From NCBI GenBank assembly GCA_019912965.1, contig JAIOHM010000187.1, positions 1 through 60,563 on the forward strand: a stretch of 60,563 bases of DNA, read 5' to 3'. The position numbers and the translations under genes were made by a program. The notes below the pieces were generated by a model. That model saw nothing but the letters and a program-made list of their open reading frames with translations, had not been told where the DNA came from and made no database searches. Positions 55,153-60,563 of this stretch are shown here, in pieces; within the stretch, counting starts at the first letter, position 1; every line of letters begins with the position of its first letter. Origin of the DNA: Anaerolineae bacterium. Its GTDB lineage: Bacteria > Chloroflexota > Anaerolineae > Aggregatilineales > Phototrophicaceae.

Positions 55153-57750
55153 TTAGAACTCGGCAATCACCGCGTCCAGTTGCAGATTTTTACCGTTCTC
55201 TTGTGCCGTACAGCAGGCGCTTTCCCCTAACTTTTCTCGCAGGCTCGCCTCGGTTTCCACCAGCAGCGCCCAATGGTCAATCCACCCCCGTGCGCTCAAC
55301 GGATGATGCCGCAGCAGCCCCGCGTAACTGGCGGCTTCCTCAAATCGTCCCTGTTGGGCGCGGATGATGACCAGCAGGGGTAATCCCCAGGTCGCTGACG
55401 CAAAAAAGTTCATCTGCTTTGACCGCTGAAAAACTTCCCGCAAATGTTGTTCCGCCCCGGCTGTATCCCCCAGACCGCAGCAGGCCATGCCCGCACTCAG
55501 GTTAGCCGCCAAACTGCCCGTGATGTCGTTGCGGGTTTCGCGCAGGCTTTCCAGTGAATACGCCAGCGCCTCATCGTAACGGCCTTCTACCGCTGCCACA
55601 AACCCATTCAGCGCATAGCCGAATGAAGCGCCGTTGACATCCAGCGCACCGCCGATATTTTTCCACGCGGTTTGCAAAACCTGTTGACCTTCATCAAACT
55701 TGCCCTGCAAAAACAGCACATGCGTGAAATAAATCATCTGGGATCGGCTTATCATCGGTTCGGCCTCGCCGCTGCTGGGGAGTCCATCACGGTAATATTG
55801 TTCGGCTTCGTGGTAACGTCCCAGGAAAAGCGCGGCTGAACCGAGGTTGCCCAACGCTGCCCGCAGATTAAACAGATTGCCCGTCCGTTTGGCGACCTGA
55901 TAGGCTTTTTCGGTGTATTCCATCAAGGCTTCCATACCCGTCACTTGCAGATGGTTATAACCGAGCTTGTGATACACCGAAGCCATGTGAAACCACGACT
56001 GCTGATTTTGCAGGAGCAACAGCTCACGATTCAAAATATCGATGGCAGCGTGATAATCGTGGGCGACATAGGCGATGTGGCTGCTGAGGAGTTCCAGCGC
56101 GACGGCCAATTCATATTCATCGCCATACTGCTCGGCCAAATTTGCACACTGTTCCGCGTCCGCCTGCTGGAGTGATTGATCCTGATACATCAGCAAGAAC
56201 ATATACAACCGCGACCGAATCCGGTTCAGCAGCGGCGTTTCCGCGTCCGACCAGCGATCATAAGCCGCTTGCAGCAGGTCGATACCTTCGGCGGTACGAC
56301 CCGAAATCAGGAAAAAGTTGTACAGGGTATCCAGTGCCTTCCCAATCCAATCGCGCTGGTTGCTGTCAATCGCCCAGCCCCACGCCAGCCGCACATTATC
56401 GAGATTGGTGCTGATGGCCTTTAGCGCTTCTGTCTGATTTTTGCCTTCCAAATCCGCTTGTAGCTGATGCAGCCATTCCAGATAATACTGGCTGTGTGCT
56501 GTACAAATCTCAACCGCGTGGGTCGCCCGTTGCAGATATTCCCAACCGAATTGGCGCAGCAGCTCATGAATTTTGTAGTGACCATCTTTGACGGTGATGA
56601 ACGAACGGTTGACCAGAATTTGCAGCGAACGCAGTTCCGCCCCGGCCACCTGCTGCGCCGCCTCCCGCGTGAAGCCACCCCGAAATATCGACAGCCGGAT
56701 AAAGCTGCGCTGTTCTTCTGGCGAAAGCCGATTCCACGAATAGGTGATGGTCGCCCGCATACTGCGCTGACGTTCGGGCAAATCCTGCATCTGGCTTTCC
56801 AGAATGTTGATGCTGTGGCCGATCTCATCCGCGATTTCCGCCAGCGACAGCATTTCCAGCCAGCCCGCCGTCAGCACGATTGCCAGCGGCATCCCCTGTG
56901 TCAGACGGCAAATGCGAGCGATATGCGGCCAATCGGACTCTTGCAGTTCAAAAGTCGGGTTAGAGGCGTATACCCAATGCAGGAGGAGCTGCGCCGAGTC
57001 GTACTGGATGGGGTTGACGGGATTCGCATGGGTTTCGTATTCCATCCCGCTGAGGACAAACAGCACTTCCGGGCTGATGTGCAGCCGTTCGCGCGAAGTC
57101 ACCAGCAGTTTGAGGTGATTGGTGGCCTGCAAAAGCTGGACTAGAAAATCACCAGCGCCCAATAGATGCTCAAAATTATCCAGCACCAGCAGCAGTTTTT
57201 TATCTTTCAGCGTTTCGCGCAGGACGCTGCCCAAATCCCCCATCGCTTGAAAGGGTAAACCCAGCGTTTCCATAATGGTCGGGGCGATATTCCGCACTTC
57301 GGAAACCTGCGCCAGCGGGACGAAAAATGTGCCATCCGGGAAATCGTCCAGGTGTTGGCGGGCAGCTTCGACCGCCAGATGCGTTTTGCCCATCCCCCCT
57401 GCTCCCAAAATGGTGATCAGCCGGACGCGCGAATCGGTCATCAGATTCGAGAGCGTTTCCAATTCTTTCTTCCGCCCGATGAAAGGAGTCAGGCTCACGG
57501 GCAGGTTATTGGGATAATCGGCTTGGCTCAACATGAGATGGGATGCATGATCCACCAGCCCCAATTCCTGTGCGCGCCGCAGGGCTTGTGTTCGGCTGCT
57601 GACATCCAATTTGCTGAAAATGTTATGGTTATGCGCCTTCACCGTACCGAGCGATACGATCAATTTGTCCGCAATCTCCTGGTTGGTCAGTCCGGCGCTG
57701 AGCAGCCGTAAAATCTCAAGCTCCCGGTCGGTAAGCGGGTCAAGAAGCAT
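55153..57750 (-). CDS. LuxR-type regulator with STAND NTPase and TPR domains
   Basis: The protein has 865 residues. An N-terminal LuxR/GerE helix-turn-helix occupies residues 5-65 (LTDRELEILRLLSAGLTNQEIADKLIVSLGTVKAHNHNIFSKL). A P-loop domain lies at 85-430: FIGRKKELETLSNLM, Walker A LGAGGMGKTHLAVEAA, Walker B KLLLVLDNFEHLL, LLVTSRERLHI and QGMPLAIVLTAGWL. Winged helix and about ten TPR-like helix pairs fill 430-850. In most MalT-like regulators the HTH is C-terminal; here it comes first. It is a signal-responsive activator of unknown ligand, candidate regulator of the downstream secreted-protein/oxidase genes. Confidence 0.93.
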   Translation of the reverse strand: MLLDPLTDRELEILRLLSAGLTNQEIADKLIVSLGTVKAHNHNIFSKLDVSSRTQALRRAQELGLVDHASHLMLSQADYPNNLPVSLTPFIGRKKELETLSNLMTDSRVRLITILGAGGMGKTHLAVEAARQHLDDFPDGTFFVPLAQVSEVRNIAPTIMETLGLPFQAMGDLGSVLRETLKDKKLLLVLDNFEHLLGAGDFLVQLLQATNHLKLLVTSRERLHISPEVLFVLSGMEYETHANPVNPIQYDSAQLLLHWVYASNPTFELQESDWPHIARICRLTQGMPLAIVLTAGWLEMLSLAEIADEIGHSINILESQMQDLPERQRSMRATITYSWNRLSPEEQRSFIRLSIFRGGFTREAAQQVAGAELRSLQILVNRSFITVKDGHYKIHELLRQFGWEYLQRATHAVEICTAHSQYYLEWLHQLQADLEGKNQTEALKAISTNLDNVRLAWGWAIDSNQRDWIGKALDTLYNFFLISGRTAEGIDLLQAAYDRWSDAETPLLNRIRSRLYMFLLMYQDQSLQQADAEQCANLAEQYGDEYELAVALELLSSHIAYVAHDYHAAIDILNRELLLLQNQQSWFHMASVYHKLGYNHLQVTGMEALMEYTEKAYQVAKRTGNLFNLRAALGNLGSAALFLGRYHEAEQYYRDGLPSSGEAEPMISRSQMIYFTHVLFLQGKFDEGQQVLQTAWKNIGGALDVNGASFGYALNGFVAAVEGRYDEALAYSLESLRETRNDITGSLAANLSAGMACCGLGDTAGAEQHLREVFQRSKQMNFFASATWGLPLLVIIRAQQGRFEEAASYAGLLRHHPLSARGWIDHWALLVETEASLREKLGESACCTAQENGKNLQLDAVIAEF

Positions 57751-57945
57751 CCTGATAAATCCTCATTTGAACTTCGCATGGTGCGGGGTGAAATCTACCT
57801 TGTAATTCTACAACTTCCGACTGAACAAACAACCGCCTTTAGTCGGAGAATTTTGAGCAAAAAGTGAACAGTGATTGGTCTGGTCATCGAAAAGCCATCC
57901 CACATAAACTGAGTTCATCAAGGGTTATCTGCATAGGGGATGACG

Positions 57946-58662
57946 ATGGATGGCTTGGAAAGTTTTCTGGATGCTTACGGATTGATCGCCATTTTTGGAA
58001 TCATGCTGCTAAAGTCGGCGGGTCTGCCGATTCCAATTCCGGCGGATGTGCTGATGTTGGCGACCTCGGCGCGGGTTGCGGCTGGAAAGTTGGTGCTGCC
58101 CTCGGCGTTTGTGGTGCTGCTGATCGCGCTGGTGATTGGCGGCGTGATTCAATTCGGGATTGTGCGCGGGCCGGGGCGTAATCTGTTGTATCGATACGGG
58201 CGCTATTTGGGCATCACCCCCTCCCGTTTAGACGCGGCTGGCGAACGCCTTCGCAAAGGCGGCACATTGGGCATCGGATTAGCCGTGCTGACTCCCGGCA
58301 TCCGTTCAATTGCCGTGCCTGCTTGTGGATTAGCCGGAATTGCCCTGCGCCCCTTCAGTGCCGGATTGACGTTGGGCAGCGGCACATTTTTAGCCCTGCA
58401 TTTCATCTTGGGATTACTTGGTGGAACGCTGCTGACCGCTTTAGGCACAGCCATCTCCCCACCTATATTGATCGGCGGAATTATCGTCCTGCTGCTGTTG
58501 GGCTTGGGCGCATGGTACATCATCCGGCGGCGGCAGAAACCGACTGCGCCAGCCGGGGAAATTCTGCGCGAAGCCGTCGGCGCATGGCACGAAGCCACCT
58601 GCCCGGTATGCCTCGCGTTGGGGGCAGCAGGACGTTTACAGATCGACGCGAAAAATAACTAA
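57946..58662 (+). CDS. DedA/VTT-domain membrane protein
   Basis: The protein has 238 residues from the ATG at 57946, 6 bp after GGGG; the upstream ATG at 57940 abuts it too closely. SNARE-associated (VTT) features: LIAIFGIMLLKSAGLPIPIPADVLMLATSARVAAG near residues 14-48, and the second half FVVLLIALVIGGVIQFGIVRGPG, RKGGTLGIGLAVLTPGIRSIAVPACGLAGI. A final helix is followed by a cytoplasmic tail with CPVC. VTT proteins include lipid scramblases and transporters of undecaprenyl phosphate. The CPVC tail is unusual for DedA. Confidence 0.88.
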   Translation: MDGLESFLDAYGLIAIFGIMLLKSAGLPIPIPADVLMLATSARVAAGKLVLPSAFVVLLIALVIGGVIQFGIVRGPGRNLLYRYGRYLGITPSRLDAAGERLRKGGTLGIGLAVLTPGIRSIAVPACGLAGIALRPFSAGLTLGSGTFLALHFILGLLGGTLLTALGTAISPPILIGGIIVLLLLGLGAWYIIRRRQKPTAPAGEILREAVGAWHEATCPVCLALGAAGRLQIDAKNN

Positions 58663-58691
58663 CCGCCAAGTCGCAGAGGGAAGCTGAGAAG

Positions 58692-59264
58692 ATGAAAAAC
58701 TTTCGCTTTAACCCGGATCGCGTGGCCTATTTCGAGGTTGAAGGCTGGAAAGCCTATTATGATCGCAATTGGATTCAGCTGCTGCGGCTGGTGGTGGCGC
58801 TGGCACAGGAGCAGTTCCGCATTCCGTTCCCGGTTTCGCTGCTGGCGGCCTATTATGTCACGCGGGCATCAGTGCAATGGGTTCCCGTCGAACACGATAT
58901 GAACAAAGTGCGGATGTATAACGAGAAATTTTATCGCATCGCCCGCCGTTATTCCGGCCTGACCTTCGACCCCGCCCGCGTCGCCGCGCTGGAGTCGCAG
59001 TATTGGGATGTCCACCGCCAATTGGTGCGCCAGCCGGATAAAACAGCATTCATCGAAACCATGATCGATTTACACGCCGCCGTCTTTGGCCTCACCCGCG
59101 AACAAGCCCGCGAATCCGGCGAACTGCGAGTCCAAGCCAACAATGTGCTGGATACCATCACCGGGAAAATTTCGGACGACCCCGCCCGCGACTGGAAAAT
59201 CTGCGAAGATTTGCTCCGCCGCTGTTACACCTCAATTCAACAGCGCAGGGAACAACGCCTTTAA
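58692..59264 (+). CDS. Helical protein of unknown function
   Basis: The protein has 190 residues. It begins MKNFRFNPDRVAYFEVEGWKAYYDRNW, followed by LLRLVVALAQEQFRIPFPVSLLAAYYVTRASVQW, EHDMNKVRMYNEKFYRIARRY, LESQYWDVHRQLVRQPDKTAFIETMIDLHAAVFGL and DWKICEDLLRRCY. The predicted structure is mostly helical and the sequence has conserved-looking aromatic and charged positions. I do not recognise a family. It is 29 bp downstream of the VTT gene and probably cotranscribed with it. Confidence 0.75.
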   Translation: MKNFRFNPDRVAYFEVEGWKAYYDRNWIQLLRLVVALAQEQFRIPFPVSLLAAYYVTRASVQWVPVEHDMNKVRMYNEKFYRIARRYSGLTFDPARVAALESQYWDVHRQLVRQPDKTAFIETMIDLHAAVFGLTREQARESGELRVQANNVLDTITGKISDDPARDWKICEDLLRRCYTSIQQRREQRL

Positions 59265-59676
59265 ACCACGTTGGGACTTAATAATGGCACTTGTGGATAC
59301 ATCTTTTCAAGCGATTATTTGACTGAGGGGAGATCAAGCCTGTTAAACAGGGCATAACAGGTAGTCTTACATATTTTATTGTGGGTATTTTTGATGATTT
59401 TAGCTGTTCACTCGTTCGGTGTTGAGCGCGCGACATCTCCCATGTTTTCTGGTTTCCTTTGGTTATGATACTCCACTATGGGGATATCCAGAATTCCCGC
59501 CGCACTACAATCTGCATACTGGCTTGGCTGACCTGTCCGCTGCTATTGATCACACCGTTGCTGCCCACAACGATGTCTCTAATCCTGACCGGCTCTCGTT
59601 CGCGCACTACTTTCGGCTTACCGCTTAGTGGAGCATGATGCTTCATGCCCCACTCGCCAATGCAGTCGTTTATCCG
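59265..59676. other. Gap without a recognised gene
   Basis: 412 bp between convergent genes. GCCTGTTAAACAGGGC (59338-59353) forms a CCTGTTAAACAGG hairpin. A 69-codon frame at 59419-59628 reads partly protein-like (YDTPLWGYPEFPPHYNLHTG) but has no ribosome binding site or family match; it could be a gene remnant. Confidence 0.4.
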
Positions 59677-60288
59677 TTAGTCCGCGCCTGTCATCTGATG
59701 GGTTGGTTCGATTGATGCGGCAGCGGGTTGGTCAAACTGGTAGGTATACAATTCTTTGTAACCCATGAGTTTGGCGATGGGCGAGAGCAGCGCGAAAGCC
59801 AATCTTTGTTCCCAGAAAGGTATCCCGACAATGTAGAGATGGTCGGGATAGCGGTGCAGTATGCGGGCCATCGCCAGCGGAGACACACTGCCATCGACAC
59901 CTATCATTCCCCGCTGGGACAGGCCACACAAACTTTCAAACATGAATTCAAAATGTCCGGCTGGCTCGATTTCACAGCGGAAAACGGCTTTTTCCTTCTG
60001 ACTGGGGTTGCGCCATGTGTGGGGTGTGCCTGCCGGGACGGTGATGGATTCGCCGGGGTAGGCAAAAAATGATCGTCCATTGACCTCAAATTCGATCACC
60101 CCTTTCCGAATATGAAAGTGTTCTTCCTGTTTGGGGTGGATGTGGGTGGGTGCGCCTTTTGCCCCGCCACCGGGTTCACAGATCATATCAAAAACCAACT
60201 GCTGGCCGTCGGTATTGGCTGCGGTTTTGATGAAGACGAAGGTTTCGCCAGTGTGGACACTGGTCATCCGGTCGCCTGCTTTTGCCAT
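59677..60288 (-). CDS. Cupin domain protein
   Basis: The protein has 203 residues from the ATG at 60288, 9 bp after GGAG; the ATG at 60303 has no site. The cupin core is GGGAKGAPTHIHPKQEEHFHIRKGVIEFEVNG (motif 1 with His, His, Glu and His) and FAYPGESITVPAGTPHTWRNPS (motif 2 with His), enough to bind a metal. A C-terminal extension (ESLCGLSQRGMIGVDG...FALLSPIAKLMGYKELYTY) is shared with some cupins of Bacteroidetes and Chloroflexota. The reaction is unknown. Confidence 0.9.
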   Translation of the reverse strand: MAKAGDRMTSVHTGETFVFIKTAANTDGQQLVFDMICEPGGGAKGAPTHIHPKQEEHFHIRKGVIEFEVNGRSFFAYPGESITVPAGTPHTWRNPSQKEKAVFRCEIEPAGHFEFMFESLCGLSQRGMIGVDGSVSPLAMARILHRYPDHLYIVGIPFWEQRLAFALLSPIAKLMGYKELYTYQFDQPAAASIEPTHQMTGAD

Positions 60289-60563
60289 TGTGCTTTGCTC
60301 CATAAGCTCGTTTGCGTTGATGGTTTTATTAAAGCGGAAAGTGGGTTGGGATTAATCAGGGGGAAGTTGGATTTTATGCTCCAACTCATTGCGGGTGGTA
60401 CTCCGCCTTAAGCCGGAACACAGGACTGCGCATTTTTAGAAGTCACCAGGATTCAATTTGTACACAATTGCCGCAGGGGTTGTCGGCGGGTGATTAGTGC
60501 TAAGTACGAGGTGCTAGGTGCTAAGTTTATGGTTGCCAGTTGCGAGTTTCCAGTTTCCAGAAA
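60289..60563. repeat. Right-edge gap with heptad repeats
   Basis: No gene is seen after the cupin start. From 60498 the sequence has AGTGCTAAGTACGAGGTGCT, then GGTGCTAAG, and from 60531 GGTTGCCAGTTGCGAGTTTC, ending CAGTTTCCAGAAA. These are heptad repeats of the same type as at 31411-31435 and 31629-31655. Confidence 0.6.

Noticed and set aside
59419..59628. 69-residue protein
   Set aside because: No ribosome binding site and no recognisable domain; retained only as a possible remnant in the gap.

Overview
The window looks like a chromosomal segment of a Chloroflexota bacterium (Anaerolineae-like), moderately GC-rich. The grounds are the LysW carrier-protein lysine pathway, a LuxR-STAND regulator, Uma2, DUF2277 and YdeI/OmdA families, many small DHFR-like and alpha/beta-hydrolase paralogues, and dense short palindromic and heptad repeats between and inside genes. 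This assignment is an inference from gene content; no rRNA, tRNA, CRISPR array or intact prophage was seen.

Layout. 1-10 kb: envelope and redox genes (two alpha/beta hydrolases, DNA photolyase, an SH3/TPR secreted protein, a DadA/PuuB-type FAD oxidoreductase, a phytoene-desaturase-like oxidoreductase). 10-13 kb: Hsp20, YdeI-like protein, FKBP isomerase, membrane protein, HxlR-SCP2 regulator. 13-28.4 kb: an accessory, paralogue-rich array holding four of the five RibD-C/DHFR-like reductases, five small hydrolases, AraC and ArsR regulators, an AHSA1/SRPBCC protein, an MFS drug exporter, TrmO, DUF1801, OmdA, DUF2277 and a short UvrA-like ATPase. It also contains decayed pieces of further hydrolase and AraC copies, which points to repeated duplication and loss. 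28.5-31.7 kb: an internally deleted insertion sequence, a MITE-like relative with the same ends, an NhaP2/CvrA-type antiporter and a repeat-rich gap. 31.8-35.4 kb: a fifth DHFR-like gene, a Uma2 protein, a pentapeptide-repeat/TIR protein translationally coupled to a nucleoside-deoxyribosyltransferase-like protein (possible defence or signalling pair), and a GNAT.

35.5-41.6 kb: a minus-strand lysine operon, lysW-lysX-lysY-lysZ-lysJ-lysS (alpha-aminoadipate pathway on the LysW carrier). It is preceded by what reads as two consecutive leader-peptide attenuators. Each has a lysine-rich mini-ORF, an antiterminator arm placed so that ribosome stalling at the AAG codons would free it, and a Rho-independent terminator. 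This tandem lysine attenuator is the most striking finding. The homoaconitase subunits (lysT, lysU) lie separately at 47.8-49.6 kb on the plus strand; homoisocitrate dehydrogenase, LysN and LysK are not in the window.

41.7-60.6 kb: quinone-oxidoreductase-like protein, GlgX, MarR regulator, DinB-like protein, hydrolase, Rieske protein with a palindromic operator, a solo Flp-type pilin, lysTU, YrdB-like membrane protein, NAD-malic enzyme, a His-rich membrane protein, GNAT, a berberine-bridge-type FAD oxidase, an allene-oxide-cyclase/dirigent-like secreted protein, the large LuxR-STAND-TPR regulator, a DedA/VTT membrane protein, an unrecognised helical protein and a cupin. Three repeat families recur: variable-core GGGGC...GCCCC palindromes, a CTCACCCC...GAGGGG element and AGTTACC-type heptads. 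Copies of the first two sit in frame inside lysJ, lysY and phr.
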